A stretch of 64,000 bases of DNA from Oscillatoriales cyanobacterium (GTDB lineage Bacteria; Cyanobacteriota; Cyanobacteriia; CACIAM-69d). The notes below the pieces were generated by a model, which did not search any database, was not told where the DNA came from, and saw only the letters and a list, made by a program, of their open reading frames with translations. Positions 52,889 to 62,542 of the stretch are shown in pieces (positions within the stretch are counted from its first letter, which is position 1; every line of letters starts with the position of its first letter). The DNA lies in the NCBI GenBank assembly GCA_004292515.1, contig RDXB01000028.1, positions 1-64,000 on the forward strand, given 5' to 3'. The translations under genes were made by a program, and so were the position numbers.

Positions 52889-53537
52889 GGGCGAGCATCC
52901 TTCGCAGAGAGGATTGGTCTAAAACGATGAAAAATAGGCTGAGATTGCCTATAATTGCTACCGTCAGGACAACGAAACAGTCAGTTGATGCACGTAATGA
53001 TGCATGAGAAACTCTGCCTTAACCATGTAAGTTAATTTGGGGTTAAGGAAAAATCCAAAAATAGCCTAACTCAGTTATTCGCGCCTGTGCTGGTTTTTCA
53101 GTGTCCCTTAGCAAAATCTTTAATAATACTTAGATGGATGATTGAGCTTTGGATCAAGCCTGGTGCGAGTTTGGCATCTTCAAGACTGCTTGAAAACCCC
53201 TAAGCTGAGTGTTCTATTCGATACCTGAGATCGGTAATTATCTCCTGCATTACTGAGTTACACCTGAGCGAGGTTATGGATTTGAATCAGAGACGGTTGG
53301 GTATTTTTCTTCCTGCTATGGTCATCTGTGACCTCAACCCGTTGCTTGGAATTGTTTGGCTGATACGTTGCACTGGTGACGAGAGGCTGACTGAAACCCT
53401 TTAGGCTCTCCACCTAAAATTGACTACCTGTTCAGTCATATAAAATTAAAATTTGAGGTATTGGATAGGACTCGTTTTGGGCGTTTTAGGCGTAATCTAG
53501 GGGTTATTGATGGTCTGTAATTCGGCTGTTCTGATCT
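52889..53537. other. Gene-free region between the DASS transporter and narM
   Basis: 0.65 kb, AT-rich. The divergent promoters of the two genes lie here. A 14-bp inverted repeat, GGTCA-TCTG-TGACC, is at 53320-53333. I looked for but did not find a GTA-N8-TAC NtcA site. Confidence 0.5.
53320..53333. promoter_or_regulatory. Inverted repeat GGTCA-N4-TGACC, possible operator
   Basis: A perfect 5-bp inverted repeat with a 4-nt centre in the divergent promoter region, 205 bp upstream of narM and 432 bp upstream of the transporter gene. The GTCA/TGAC arms resemble half-sites of dimeric regulators. No matching regulator is known. Confidence 0.3.
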
Positions 53538-54035
53538 ATGAGCGATCGCCCGTTTTTTGAGTTTGAAATGGATTTTGTAGAAGGGCTGCGATGCATTCCC
53601 ATGGTGGTGCGCTACCGACTCGATACGATCGGGATCAAACTCAAGCTTGTGCACTGGAATCAACTCACAGAGTCCGAGCGCTTGCAGTTGGTTGACTGGC
53701 CCTGTGAAACGGCTGTGGAGCAAACCGCCTACCGCGATCGACTCCGGCAGTTGGTGGCAGGGCGATTGGGGGATGTGCCCAAAGATTTACTGATCGAAGC
53801 ATCACCCCTTTGGGAGTCGAGCGCAGTGCCTGAGGGGGTTGCCACCAAAGTGGCAGAGGAAGGGATGACCCTTAGTTCAGAGGCTTGGCGATCGCTGACG
53901 GTGCTCCAGCGCTTTGCCTTGATCAAGCTCAGTCGAGCGGGCCATGAAAATCGCAATTTCCCGATCGCTTTGCGGGAGTTTGGGTTGCTGGGGCAAACAG
54001 GGGCGCAATCGCCTACAACTACAACACCAAACTAA
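53538..54035 (+). CDS. narM: Nitrate reductase-associated protein NarM
   Basis: 165 residues. Conserved start FFEFEMDFVEGLRCIPMVVRYRLDTIGIKLKL and later VLQRFALIKLSRAGHENRNFPIALREFGL match the cyanobacterial NarM/nitrate reductase-associated family. NarM is needed for assembly of an active ferredoxin-nitrate reductase. It is usually near narB/nrt genes, but none is in this window. A hairpin GCTGCCCA ... TGGGCAGC follows at about 54088-54132. Confidence 0.9.
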   Translation: MSDRPFFEFEMDFVEGLRCIPMVVRYRLDTIGIKLKLVHWNQLTESERLQLVDWPCETAVEQTAYRDRLRQLVAGRLGDVPKDLLIEASPLWESSAVPEGVATKVAEEGMTLSSEAWRSLTVLQRFALIKLSRAGHENRNFPIALREFGLLGQTGAQSPTTTTPN

Positions 54036-54233
54036 GCCGATCTAAACCGGGACAAACTAAACCGGGACAAAAACTCAAAAAAGCTGCCCACAAGACTGTA
54101 CTGACAGGATCTTGGGATCTAGGGCTGGGCAGCACTTGTATTGTCTAATCTCTAGTGGGCTATAGAGTCAAGAGCACCCGCCAAAAACATTGCTGCCATG
54201 CTGCCATGCTGCCCCTGAATCCAGTTCCCTGGC

Positions 54234-55391
54234 CTAGTCTGCTTCCTGACCTGCCCTCGCCCCGATCGCCCGCAAGCAGTCTTGGGCTAGGCTGGCGGCC
54301 CGAGCAGGGTCAATCGGCTCATTAGTCGTGGTGTTAGTCGTGGTGCTAGAGGGCGCTACCACTTGGCGCAGGCCACTCCCCTGCAAGTAATCGGCAGTTT
54401 CGGGTAATCCGCCACAGAGCACAAAGGTCAACCGGGGGCGATCGCCATAAACCCGAATCGTCTCCAGTTCCAGCGAAAATGCCCCCGCTTGAAAACGGGG
54501 ATTGAGCGCACCGTCATACTCAAACTTACTGAGCATTAGTTGCATGGCCTGCAAACTGCTGGCATCAAACTCGGGGGCTTCGGGTAAGGTGCGGGCCCGG
54601 AACACCGCTTGCAATTGGCGAAAGGGGATACGCACCGTTTGCCAGATGTTGTACACCGTGTCGAAGGAGGCGCAGTAGCCCACGCCATCCCAGCGAGATT
54701 CACCGCGCAAAATGAGTTTGTAACGCTGGCCATCGCCCTTGAGCCGCAGCTCGATGCCCTCAAAGGCAGCCAAGTTCAGGGGGCGATCGAAATTGCGAGT
54801 CCGCACGGAGGCAAAGCCCCCCGAGTTTTCTGTGGAAACCTGGCCGGCAAACAGGGCTGAACCGTGCAACAACCGGAAGTTGCTGCTGCTGACTCCGCCC
54901 ATCACCACATCATCGATTGCCCCCCATACTTGGCCTAAGTCCGCATCGGGTTGGCGAAAGTCAAACAAAATCGGTGACTCAGTGGCGCGATCGCGATTCA
55001 ACTGTGCTGCCCGATCGATCACGGGTTCGATCGACCCGCCCACCGCCTCGCAAGCCACAATCGCCTGGGCCCGATCGAAGGGAGCCGCAGCCCAGTCTTG
55101 GCCAAGCCAAATCAGGTTCGGGTTGGTTGGCAGCCTGGCCTGATCGGCCCCCACTGCCCAAACCCGCCAGCCTTGATCTAGGAGCGATCGCGTCACCCGT
55201 CGCCCCACCTCACCACAGGCCCCAAAAACCACCGCGATCGGCGGCATTGCATCCAATAGCGTTGGATCAGACCAATTCACCACAGCTCTTGTCCCTAACC
55301 ATTGCTGAACCCAGCCCCAATCACCCACGATCGGGAACGCCCCAAAATAGCGCAAGGTGCTGACCAGTCGATCAAATGCCCAAGGTTTCAT
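54234..55391 (-). CDS. Rossmann-domain protein fused to a CIA30 (NDUFAF1-like) domain
   Basis: 385 residues. The N-terminal 100 residues contain an NAD(P)-binding-type glycine motif (AVVFGACGEVGRRVTRSLLDQGW). The C-terminal two thirds form a CIA30 domain: WGAIDDVVMGGVSSSNFRLLHGSALFAGQVSTENSGGFASVRTR ... LRLKGDGQRYKLILRGE. CIA30 proteins act in complex I assembly in mitochondria. Here the gene lies directly downstream of ndhC-K-J on the same strand (195 bp gap with a hairpin), which fits a role in NDH-1 biogenesis. Confidence 0.85.
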   Translation of the reverse strand: MKPWAFDRLVSTLRYFGAFPIVGDWGWVQQWLGTRAVVNWSDPTLLDAMPPIAVVFGACGEVGRRVTRSLLDQGWRVWAVGADQARLPTNPNLIWLGQDWAAAPFDRAQAIVACEAVGGSIEPVIDRAAQLNRDRATESPILFDFRQPDADLGQVWGAIDDVVMGGVSSSNFRLLHGSALFAGQVSTENSGGFASVRTRNFDRPLNLAAFEGIELRLKGDGQRYKLILRGESRWDGVGYCASFDTVYNIWQTVRIPFRQLQAVFRARTLPEAPEFDASSLQAMQLMLSKFEYDGALNPRFQAGAFSLELETIRVYGDRPRLTFVLCGGLPETADYLQGSGLRQVVAPSSTTTNTTTNEPIDPARAASLAQDCLRAIGARAGQEAD

Positions 55392-55528
55392 CGGTCTTAC
55401 TGCCTGGGTTGCGGTTTTTGGTTGATCTTCAGTTGATCTTCGGTTGGCGCTGACTCCTAGCCAGTGCTACGGATTTTTGAGACGAAAACAGATCAAGGTT
55501 TCAACAAGCCAAGGTTTTCACAAGCAAG

Positions 55529-55563
55529 AACGGGAGGGCAACGTTAACCTTGTCCTCCCGTTT
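55529..55563. terminator. Stem-loop after ndhJ
   Basis: AACGGGAGG pairs with CCTCCCGTT across a 17-nt loop, 20-55 bp downstream of the ndhJ stop. The T-tract is weak on either strand, so it may terminate partially or stabilise the ndh transcript, allowing some read-through to the CIA30 gene. Confidence 0.55.
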
Positions 55564-55585
55564 AATGATCCTGAATCGTCAGGGT

Positions 55586-56119
55586 CTAGTAAGCATCTTG
55601 CAGCTCGTAGAAGTCTGGCGAGATGTAATCCTTCCGCAAGGGCCAGCCGACCCAATCTTCGGGCATCAAGATGCGCTTCAGGCTGGGATGACCCTCATAC
55701 ACAATGCCGTACATATCGTAGGATTCACGCTCTTGCCAGTCTGCGCCTTTCCAGATCCAATAGACCGAAGCCATTTTGGGATCATTGCGGGGCAGAAAAA
55801 CCTTGACGCGCACTTCCTTGGGCTTGGTGACGTTGTCGGCCACCTGCACCAAGTGGTAGAGGCTGATCAGGTCTTCGCCCGGGCCTAGATCGTAGGCACA
55901 TTGGCATTGCACGTAGTTGAAGCCATAGGCATAGAGGGCGGTGGCGATCGGGAGCCACTTGTCCCGCTCCACCTTGATCACCTCGATGCCCAGGTCGTCG
56001 ATTTCCAGCAGCTCATTACCAAAGCCGTTGCTGGTGAGCCATTCGGAGGTTTCACCTTTGAGAGCGATCGCCCCCGCTTCGGCCTTGGCGAGATCCGCCT
56101 GTTGGGTTTCGTCTGCCAT
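55586..56119 (-). CDS. ndhJ: NAD(P)H-quinone oxidoreductase subunit J
   Basis: 177 residues. It is the homologue of the 30-kDa/NuoC subunit in the hydrophilic arm of NDH-1. Conserved [34 protein letters not shown] near the C-terminus. It is last in the ndhC-ndhK-ndhJ order typical of cyanobacteria, 14 bp after ndhK. Confidence 0.97.
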   Translation of the reverse strand: MADETQQADLAKAEAGAIALKGETSEWLTSNGFGNELLEIDDLGIEVIKVERDKWLPIATALYAYGFNYVQCQCAYDLGPGEDLISLYHLVQVADNVTKPKEVRVKVFLPRNDPKMASVYWIWKGADWQERESYDMYGIVYEGHPSLKRILMPEDWVGWPLRKDYISPDFYELQDAY

Positions 56120-56132
56120 GGGGTGGGATCTC

Positions 56133-56840
56133 CTAAGCGTCCTGTTTGGCCCGATCGGTCAAGAGTGCGGGCGGCACGGGCAGGCCGATCGCATCGGTCA
56201 GGCTCTTGGGCGGCGCTTGGCGGCCCGGTTCTTGTAAGTATTGGCCCGTCAGAATCGGTGACGTGGGCTTCATGTTGTGCTCGATCGTGTAGTAGCGGTT
56301 GGTTTGGGTGGTGGCCCCCCGTTCCACCAGGGACTCGTTCGAGACCTTTTTGCGCAGCTTGATGATCGCGTCAATGATCGCTTCCGGCCGCGGCGGGCAA
56401 CCGGGCAGATATACATCCACCGGAATCAACTTATCCACACCCCGGACGGCGGAGGGTGAATCGACACTGAACATGCCGCCGGTAATTGTGCAAGCGCCCA
56501 TGGCGATCACATATTTCGGCTCGGGCATTTGTTCGTAGAGGCGCACCAGGGCCGGGGCCATTTTCATGGTGATCGTCCCGGCGGTGATCAACAAGTCGGC
56601 TTGGCGGGGACTCGATCGCGGCACAAGGCCAAAGCGATCAAAGTCGAAGCGCGAGCCAATCAGAGCCGCAAACTCAATGAAGCAACAGGCCGTGCCATAC
56701 AGCATCGGCCACAGGCTCGACAACTTAGCCCAGTTGTAGAGATCATCCACCGTGGTCAAGATCACGTTTTCTGACAGATCTTGGGTGACCTGCGGGCGGC
56801 CCACGGTGTCGATCGGGCTAGGGTTCGGTGCTACGACCAT
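56133..56840 (-). CDS. ndhK: NAD(P)H-quinone oxidoreductase subunit K
   Basis: 235 residues. It carries the N2 4Fe-4S cluster ligands: tandem Cys in [12 protein letters not shown], Cys in [11 protein letters not shown] and Cys in [34 protein letters not shown] is also typical. Its start overlaps the end of ndhC by 10 bp, so translation is probably coupled. Confidence 0.98.
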   Translation of the reverse strand: MVVAPNPSPIDTVGRPQVTQDLSENVILTTVDDLYNWAKLSSLWPMLYGTACCFIEFAALIGSRFDFDRFGLVPRSSPRQADLLITAGTITMKMAPALVRLYEQMPEPKYVIAMGACTITGGMFSVDSPSAVRGVDKLIPVDVYLPGCPPRPEAIIDAIIKLRKKVSNESLVERGATTQTNRYYTIEHNMKPTSPILTGQYLQEPGRQAPPKSLTDAIGLPVPPALLTDRAKQDA

Positions 56841-57193
56841 TCCAACGCTCCTTTGCGCCAGGCGTATACGAGGGCAATCACCAGGATGGCAATGAACACG
56901 AGGGCTTCAATAAAAGCCAACAGCCCCAGCCGGCTGAATGCGACGGCCCAGGGGTATAAAAACACGGTTTCCACGTCAAACACGACGAAAACCAATGCAA
57001 ACATGTAGTAGCGGATATTGAATTGAATCCAAGCTCCGCCGATCGGCTCCATCCCTGATTCATAGGTGGTGCGACGTTCGGGGCCGGGTCGCTTCGGGCG
57101 GACAACCGCCGATGCACCCAGTGCCAACACGGGCACGAGACCGCAAAGCAGCAGGAAGCCTAGAAAGTATTCATAGCCACTGAGCGCAAACAT
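56831..57193 (-). CDS. ndhC: NAD(P)H-quinone oxidoreductase subunit 3
   Basis: 120 residues from the ATG at 57193 ([13 protein letters not shown]); the upstream extension is not conserved. It has three membrane segments. Conserved [41 protein letters not shown]. It is the first gene of ndhCKJ. Confidence 0.97.
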   Translation of the reverse strand: MFALSGYEYFLGFLLLCGLVPVLALGASAVVRPKRPGPERRTTYESGMEPIGGAWIQFNIRYYMFALVFVVFDVETVFLYPWAVAFSRLGLLAFIEALVFIAILVIALVYAWRKGALEWS

Positions 57194-57614
57194 AGTTGAG
57201 GTACTGCTTTCAAGGGACTGCTGAAAAACGCTCAAGCTGGGGCGGCAACGCCCGAGCGATCGACCCCCAATCGGGCAATCGCTTGCTGGAAGCTGGCGCT
57301 CATTATTTTGACATGAACGAATCGATGAAAACTTTGAACTCTGGGGATTTGCCGGGATTTGCGGGGATCGTGGGGTTGGGCGATCGTGCTCTAGCCCAGA
57401 CCAGAGGGGCGATCGCGCCTGTGCGATAATCGTTAAGACAATCTTTTAATCCCAGTAATTAGCCCACGTTAACTCCTGGCTGTCTGCGGAAGGCAAGCGG
57501 CTTGCGAGTCTTCTTGGACTAGGCGCTGATCCAGACACCAAACCCCATCCGTTTGGCTGAACGCTCCGCTATTTCGACCTGCTGTTTCGATCTTCACGCT
57601 GCCTGTCGCGACCC
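57194..57614. other. Divergent ndhC-rubA promoter region
   Basis: 0.42 kb. It contains short HIP1-like GCGATCG words, and the AT-rich GCGATAATCGTTAAG at about 57423. No gene was recognised. Confidence 0.5.
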
Positions 57615-58016
57615 ATGACTAATCCACTAGAGGAATCACCGATCGAGGAGCCGATCGCGGCTGCTGACCCCAGCGCGATCGAGGCAACATCGCCGGAAAC
57701 ACCCGCCCCGCCCGATCGCTACGAATGCCGCTCCTGTGGCTACGTCTACGAACCCGCCAAGGGTGACGAACGCCGCCAGGTTGCCCCTAACACCCCGTTC
57801 GAGACCCTGCCTGAAACTTGGCGTTGTCCCGTTTGCGGCGTGAAAAAATACCAATTCAATAACATCGGCCCAGCGGGTAAGGCCTCAGGATTTGATGAGA
57901 ACCTCGGCTATGGCATCGGGGTGAATACCCTGACCCCAGGAGCCAAAAACCTGCTGATTTTCAGCGTGCTGGGCTTGGGAATTCTGTTGCTGCTCAGTTT
58001 CTACGGCCTCAGCTAG
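57615..58016 (+). CDS. rubA: Membrane-anchored rubredoxin RubA
   Basis: 133 residues. An acidic N-terminal tail precedes the rubredoxin domain with two CxxC iron ligands, [10 protein letters not shown] and [12 protein letters not shown]-terminal membrane helix ([20 protein letters not shown]) follows. RubA of this type is required for photosystem II or I assembly. The order rubA-ycf48-psbEFLJ is conserved in cyanobacteria, which supports the assignment. Confidence 0.95.
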   Translation: MTNPLEESPIEEPIAAADPSAIEATSPETPAPPDRYECRSCGYVYEPAKGDERRQVAPNTPFETLPETWRCPVCGVKKYQFNNIGPAGKASGFDENLGYGIGVNTLTPGAKNLLIFSVLGLGILLLLSFYGLS

Positions 58017-58222
58017 GGCCCCAAGCCGCTAGGGCATTCCCCGGTTTTTCCTGCAATCCAGCTTCCAGCAGACCATCCCCCCAGCGGGTGGAAAAGCCGT
58101 TGCTTCCCGTAGCGATCGCCCCAGCCCATTGCGCCTGTTGGTTCAAGAGCCTTCCATTGGGCGATCGTCTGAGCGATCATCTAGGCGATCGTCTGGCCTC
58201 ACCTTCTTCTCCATTTGTTCCT

Positions 58223-59233
58223 ATGACTCACTGGCTTCGCAATCTCCTGCCTAAGCTGCTGCCCGTTTTCCTAGCAGCGATCCTGTGCGTGGGCTGCACC
58301 GCTGGCAAGCTTGATTCAATCGCTGCCAACCCCTGGGAACCCGTGACCCTGCCCACGGACAAAACCCTGCTCGATGTCACCCTAGTGGGCAAGGGCCCCC
58401 ACGGGTGGGCCGTGGGCAAAAACGCCACGATTCTCGAAACCACCGATGGTGGCAAAACCTGGGCCGACAAATCCCTAGACTTAGGCGAATCGCCCTATAA
58501 CCTTGAATCGGTGAGCTTTTCGGGTCAAGAAGGCTGGATCGTCGGTAAGCCGGCTATTTTGCTGCACACCACTGATGACGGTAAAAACTGGTCAGAGATT
58601 CCCCTGAGCAACCAACTGCCGGGTGATCCGCGCTTGGTGGTAGCCCTAGGCTCGCAGGAAGCAGAAATGATGACCGACTTGGGGGCGATCTATCGCACCA
58701 ATGACGGTGGCCGCAACTGGAAAGCCATGGTGCAGGAGTCGATCGGGGTGGTGCGAAATGTATCGCGATCGCCCAGTGGTAAATATGTTTCCGTGTCCTC
58801 GCGCGGCAGCTACTATTCCACCTGGAATCCCGGTGATGAAGCCTGGTTCCAGCACAACCGCAATAGCTCCCGTCGTCTGCAAAATATGGGCTTTGGGCCG
58901 GGCGATCGCCTCTGGTCATTGGCTCGGGGCGGCCAGGTGCAATTCAGCGCCCCCGATGACGTAGAAGCCTGGAACTCCACTACCAGCCCCGAGTTGCGCA
59001 ACAGCCTAGGTCTGCTCGACTTGGCCTACCGCACCGAGCAGGAATTGTGGATTGCAGGTGGCAGTGGTGACCTGCTAGCCAGCTACGATGGCGGTCAAAC
59101 CTGGCAAAAAGATCGCGCCGTGGGTAATATTCCCTCGAACTTCTACCGGGTGTTGTTCTTTGGCCAAGACCAGGGCTTTGTGCTGGGTCAAAACGGTGTG
59201 CTGTTGCGCTACAGCGCCAGCCAAGCAGGCTAG
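58223..59233 (+). CDS. ycf48: Photosystem II assembly factor Ycf48 (HCF136)
   Basis: 336 residues from the ATG at 58223; an upstream frame to 58088 lacks a signal. A lipoprotein signal ends in ILCVGC. Seven WD-like repeats of the type TTDGGKTW / NDGGRNW / YDGGQTW form a beta-propeller. It binds precursor D1 during photosystem II assembly in the thylakoid lumen or periplasm side. Confidence 0.96.
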   Translation: MTHWLRNLLPKLLPVFLAAILCVGCTAGKLDSIAANPWEPVTLPTDKTLLDVTLVGKGPHGWAVGKNATILETTDGGKTWADKSLDLGESPYNLESVSFSGQEGWIVGKPAILLHTTDDGKNWSEIPLSNQLPGDPRLVVALGSQEAEMMTDLGAIYRTNDGGRNWKAMVQESIGVVRNVSRSPSGKYVSVSSRGSYYSTWNPGDEAWFQHNRNSSRRLQNMGFGPGDRLWSLARGGQVQFSAPDDVEAWNSTTSPELRNSLGLLDLAYRTEQELWIAGGSGDLLASYDGGQTWQKDRAVGNIPSNFYRVLFFGQDQGFVLGQNGVLLRYSASQAG

Positions 59234-59542
59234 TTCCTGGGCTAGTGGGGGCCGGGCGATCGTCCTTGTCCCCATCAGCCTGCGATCAACTTGCGATCAA
59301 CACCTCAGAACGGGATAAACCGAAGGACTCCGAACACTCCGAAACTCGCGATTGCCACCGATTGGCTTGTAGAGTTTTTCCCCCGTTCTGTATCATGGGG
59401 TCTAGCGATCATTCAATGTCGCCGCCGCCGTTGCAGTTTTTCGGAGCACAACGGTTTCCGAATCAGTCATTCGGACGAGGCGTTGGATGCGATCGCCGGC
59501 TCTCGTTTAATTTTTTCCCCTTGAGAGAAGACTAAAGAGACT
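59234..59542. other. psbE leader and promoter region
   Basis: About 0.3 kb. A candidate promoter has TTGTAG (59367-59372), an 18-bp spacer and TATCAT (59391-59396). The AT-rich stretch just before psbE (TTTAATTTTTTCCCC) lacks a clear Shine-Dalgarno sequence. Confidence 0.45.
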
Positions 59543-59794
59543 ATGTCATCTGGATCGACTGGTGAGCGTCCGTTTTCGGACATCGTAACGAGCATTCGCT
59601 ACTGGGTAATTCACAGCATCACCATCCCGGCTTTGTTTATTGCCGGTTGGCTGTTCGTGAGCACTGGCCTGGCCTACGACGCATTCGGCACGCCTCGTCC
59701 GAATGAGTACTTCACGGAAACCCGCGTGGAAGTGCCGATCGTGCAAACACGCCAAGCCGCGAAGACTCAGATTGATACATTCCTGCAGAAGTAG
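59543..59794 (+). CDS. psbE: Cytochrome b559 alpha subunit
   Basis: 83 residues. One membrane helix with the haem-ligand His in [20 protein letters not shown], and the lumenal domain [20 protein letters not shown]. It is the core of photosystem II and the first gene of psbEFLJ. Confidence 0.99.
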   Translation: MSSGSTGERPFSDIVTSIRYWVIHSITIPALFIAGWLFVSTGLAYDAFGTPRPNEYFTETRVEVPIVQTRQAAKTQIDTFLQK

Positions 59795-59818
59795 TTATTC
59801 GGTCGGTTCTTATCCATC

Positions 59819-59953
59819 ATGGCGACGCAAAATCCTAACCAGCCCATCGTTTACCCGATCTTTACTGTTCGCTGGCTCTCTGTGCATGCATTAGCCGTGC
59901 CGACGGTGTTTTTCTTGGGCGCGATCGCGTCTATGCAGTTCATCCAGCGATAG
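59819..59953 (+). CDS. psbF: Cytochrome b559 beta subunit
   Basis: 44 residues (ATG at 59819). One helix with the second haem-ligand His: [20 protein letters not shown], ending [10 protein letters not shown]. It pairs with PsbE around the haem. It is 24 bp after psbE. Confidence 0.98.
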   Translation: MATQNPNQPIVYPIFTVRWLSVHALAVPTVFFLGAIASMQFIQR

Positions 59954-59965
59954 GAGAGTTTCACC

Positions 59966-60085
59966 GTGGATCGCATTCCTAATCCTAATAAGCAGCCCGT
60001 AGAGTTGAACCGAACTTCGCTCTATTTGGGTCTGTTGTTCATCTTTGTGATCGGCATTCTGATGTCGAGCTATTTCTTCAACTAA
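59966..60085 (+). CDS. psbL: Photosystem II protein L
   Basis: 39 residues with a GTG start (59966), supported by AGGAG 9 bp upstream. [20 protein letters not shown] is the conserved part, ending SSYFFN. The gene is 12 bp after psbF. Confidence 0.97.
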   Translation: MDRIPNPNKQPVELNRTSLYLGLLFIFVIGILMSSYFFN

Positions 60086-60185
60086 TCCTGAATGACTGGT
60101 GAAATCGCCAGTAGCTAAAGGATTCAAGCCGTTGCGGCGGCTTGCAGACGCGAAATTCATCCATTGTTATAAGGAGGCTAAGGCT

Positions 60186-60305
60186 GTGTCTGGAGGTGGA
60201 CGTATTCCCCTGTGGGTGGTGGGCACAATCGCCGGTATTGGTGCTCTCGGTGTTGTGGGTTTGTTTTTCTATGGCGCTTACGTCGGTGTTGGTTCGTCGA
60301 TGTAA
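60186..60305 (+). CDS. psbJ: Photosystem II protein J
   Basis: 39 residues with a GTG start (60186) and a strong AAGGAGG sequence 9 bp upstream. [35 protein letters not shown] is the conserved sequence. It closes the psbEFLJ operon; a terminator follows. Confidence 0.97.
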   Translation: MSGGGRIPLWVVGTIAGIGALGVVGLFFYGAYVGVGSSM

Positions 60306-60325
60306 TGACTGCTGCCCGTTGATCG

Positions 60326-60361
60326 AAAACGCTCTTGCCGGTTGGTGCAGGAGCGTTTTTG
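60326..60361 (+). terminator. Intrinsic terminator of psbEFLJ
   Basis: AAAACGCTC pairs with GAGCGTTTT (60351-60359), with an inner GCCGG/TTGG loop region, and is followed by T residues. It lies 20 bp after psbJ. Confidence 0.85.
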
Positions 60362-60549
60362 CTAAGTTTTTGCTAAGTAAACGGCTGGGCACGATTGCCC
60401 GGGCCACCGAGGGCAATCGGCGAGGAGGTTGCCTCAGGCTGTAAACTGGGCGCGATATACTGCATGTACGCTCGTTCCCGTCATTAGCAATTGATTGGGG
60501 ACAGATTGGGACTGTTTCCTGTGCTGTTTTGGTTTGGATGCAAGTTGCA

Positions 60550-61224
60550 ATGACCTCGTTTTCCACGGCTCGATCAGATCTAAGCGAACTTCGACGACTC
60601 AAAAGTCTGTTGCCGCCCGAGCTACAGAGTTGGGTGACAGTTGAGAAGGCGATGGACATTAATCCTCCGCTGATTCGTTGCGAAGAAATTGGCAAGGATC
60701 AGGTGGAAATTCAGGTGGACTTGATCGCCTGGGAGCAGTTTGCAAAGGATCAGCGCAATTTGCTGTTCTGGCACGAGGTGGCTCGGATTCAGAACGATAC
60801 GATTCCGCGCGATGGCTGGGAAATGGCGGCTCTGGCGATCGGGCTGGGCGGTGCTGTGGGTGAGCTGTGGGTACAAGATGGCTTGCTGCTGTTGCTGGCC
60901 CTGGGCCTGTGCGGTGTGTCTGGTTGGCGGCTCTACCAAAAGAACAGTAGCGATCGCCAGCTCAAGGAGTCGATCGAAGCCGATGACAAGGCGATCGCCC
61001 TAGCAACGCGGTTTGGCTACTCACTGCCGAATGCTTACAAGAGCTTGGGCAGTGCCCTCAAGGCCATGGTGGAGCAGACCCCTAAAAAGAAATTGCGCAG
61101 TCGCTACGAAGCGCGCTTGCAATCCCTGAAGCGCAGTGCAGCAAAAGCAAAAGCGCGCAACCAGGGTAATCCTTCCATGGAGCCAAACTTCTATCGCGAT
61201 CGCGACCAACAGTTGGAGTTTTAG
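60550..61224 (+). CDS. DUF3318-domain protein
   Basis: 224 residues from the ATG at 60550; the frame extends upstream to 60529. It matches the cyanobacterial DUF3318 family: SELRRLKSLLPPELQSWVTVEKA, then NLLFWHEVARIQNDTIPRDGWEMAALAIGLGGAVGELWVQDG and a membrane segment (LLLLLALGLCGVSGWRLY). LATRFGYSLPNAYKSLGSALK follows, and a Lys/Arg-rich helical end. The function is unknown. Strong conservation suggests a housekeeping role in the membrane. Confidence 0.85.
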   Translation: MTSFSTARSDLSELRRLKSLLPPELQSWVTVEKAMDINPPLIRCEEIGKDQVEIQVDLIAWEQFAKDQRNLLFWHEVARIQNDTIPRDGWEMAALAIGLGGAVGELWVQDGLLLLLALGLCGVSGWRLYQKNSSDRQLKESIEADDKAIALATRFGYSLPNAYKSLGSALKAMVEQTPKKKLRSRYEARLQSLKRSAAKAKARNQGNPSMEPNFYRDRDQQLEF

Positions 61225-61317
61225 GGACTGAGGGAGCCAAGCCCGGAGTGAGGGAGTTTCGCCCATTGCTCTAATAATCCTCTACCCCTTTGCCAGTGAC
61301 TGGCTAGTGGCGCACTA

Positions 61318-61500
61318 GACCTCTTGCACAAGTCAGCTAGCAGCCTTCATCCCCCGACCTCTGCTCCCGAGGGAGGCGAAGGGAACCCAGAAATCAGAGT
61401 TTTCAGCGATTGTGTTGCGGGCTTGCAAGTTCCTCTCCCGACTTGGGAGCGGGAACTAAGGTGAGGGTCGGGATTGGTGTCAGGGGTCTGCCTGCTGACA
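61318..61500. repeat. Family C dispersed repeat, long copy
   Basis: GACCTCTTGCACAAGTCAGC at the left, CTAGCAGCCTTCATCCCCCGACC, an AACCCAGAAATCAGAGTTTTCAGCG segment, and a right half ending ATTGGTGTCAGGGGTCT. It shares the left end with the 5.4-kb copy. Confidence 0.75.
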
Positions 61501-61623
61501 GTCTACCTGCTGACAAATGATTTCAGCGATTGATGTAGCCAGCCATTGTTGTAATGGCTGGCTATTTGGCGCTCAGTTCCCTTGGCGGCAACGGTGAATA
61601 GACTTTAGGGCCGATGGGCTTTG

Positions 61624-61675
61624 GGGCCTGTCGTCATTGGCCGGGCACAAGCTGAAACGGTTGATTTTCCATACG
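61624..61675. repeat. Family A MITE-like repeat, left half only
   Basis: GGGGCCTGTCGTCATTGG, then GCTGAAACGGTTGATTTTCCATA, corresponds to the first half of the 35.4-kb copy. It stops 10 bp before the cyanophycinase stop codon, so the right half may have been lost by deletion. Confidence 0.8.
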
Positions 61676-61684
61676 GCGATTGCC

Positions 61685-62542
61685 CTAGCGCACAGGGCCG
61701 GTGCTCACCACCCGTCGTAGGGGAATTGAGTAGCGATCGCCATAACTGAGCACGTTTAGGCGCAGGCTGTGCAAACTAACGGGATCGGTTGCACCGACCA
61801 GGGATTGGTTGGTGTAGGTCATGTCGGCCGCATCCACGATCGTGACAGTGCCTTTACCCAAAACCTCAATCACACCGTCATCTTCAAAACAGGCGCAGGT
61901 GTCTTCGTCGATGCCGATGCCGAGGCGATCGGGATGTAAGGACACGGCACTCAACAACCGCGCCATCCGATTGCGATTGTGGAAATGCTGGTCAACGATC
62001 GTGTGGGGCAACACGCCAAACCCGGTGGCCATGTCCACCAGCGATCGGTTAGGAGATTCGCCCGAACCGCCACCAGCAATCATATGGTGGCCCATCACCG
62101 CCGCTCCAGCGCTGGTGCCGGCTAGGGTGATGTCAAACCGGTGAACCCGATCGAGAATGCTGTTCATCAAGCGTGTGTCGGCCAACAGCCCGCACAGGCG
62201 CAACTGGTCGCCGCCGGTCATGAACACACCCGTGCAGGTTTGGGCGTATTCCAAGTAGCTGGCGTTTGTGCCCTGGTCGCGATCGCGCACATCCAGGATT
62301 TCGACGGAGGTGGCCCCCATGCTCTCAAAGATACTGCGGTACTTGCTGCCGATCACGGCTGGTTCCCGCGAGGCGCTGGGAATGATGGCAATGCGCGCTC
62401 CAGCGCCCCCCGATCGCTGAAAGAAGGCGTGCAGAATTTCACGACCGTGAATTTTGTCTTCTGCGCCGCCAATGACCATGACTGCGGCTTTAACGGCTTG
62501 GGGGGTGGAGCGATCGAGCATGCGCGTATGAGCTTGCACCAT
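61685..62542 (-). CDS. cphB: Cyanophycinase
   Basis: 285 residues. A serine exopeptidase of the peptidase S51 group that releases Asp-Arg dipeptides from cyanophycin. Conserved VMVIGGAEDK near the N-terminus, the nucleophile Ser in LAGTSAGAAVMG, and VDQHFHNRNRMARLL and GIGIDEDTCACF downstream. The cyanophycin synthetase gene cphA, commonly adjacent, is not downstream here. Confidence 0.95.
   Translation of the reverse strand: MVQAHTRMLDRSTPQAVKAAVMVIGGAEDKIHGREILHAFFQRSGGAGARIAIIPSASREPAVIGSKYRSIFESMGATSVEILDVRDRDQGTNASYLEYAQTCTGVFMTGGDQLRLCGLLADTRLMNSILDRVHRFDITLAGTSAGAAVMGHHMIAGGGSGESPNRSLVDMATGFGVLPHTIVDQHFHNRNRMARLLSAVSLHPDRLGIGIDEDTCACFEDDGVIEVLGKGTVTIVDAADMTYTNQSLVGATDPVSLHSLRLNVLSYGDRYSIPLRRVVSTGPVR

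Larger units (their letters stand above)
61225..61684. other. Repeat-filled intergenic region
   Basis: 0.46 kb almost entirely made of a family C copy (61318-61500) and half of a family A copy (61624-61675). TGGCTATTTGGCG... between them has an AGCCATTGTTGTAATGGCT hairpin (about 61540-61560). No genes were seen. Confidence 0.6.

Noticed and set aside
48700-53500. CRP-type site (TGTGA-N6-TCACA) controlling the cyclase/transporter group
   Set aside because: Only unpaired TGTGA words occur (for example in the GAATTTGCTCTGT repeats); no proper dyad was seen.
53000-53537. NtcA-binding site upstream of narM
   Set aside because: No GTA-N8-TAC was found; GTAATTATCTCCTGCATTAC near 53234 has the wrong spacing.
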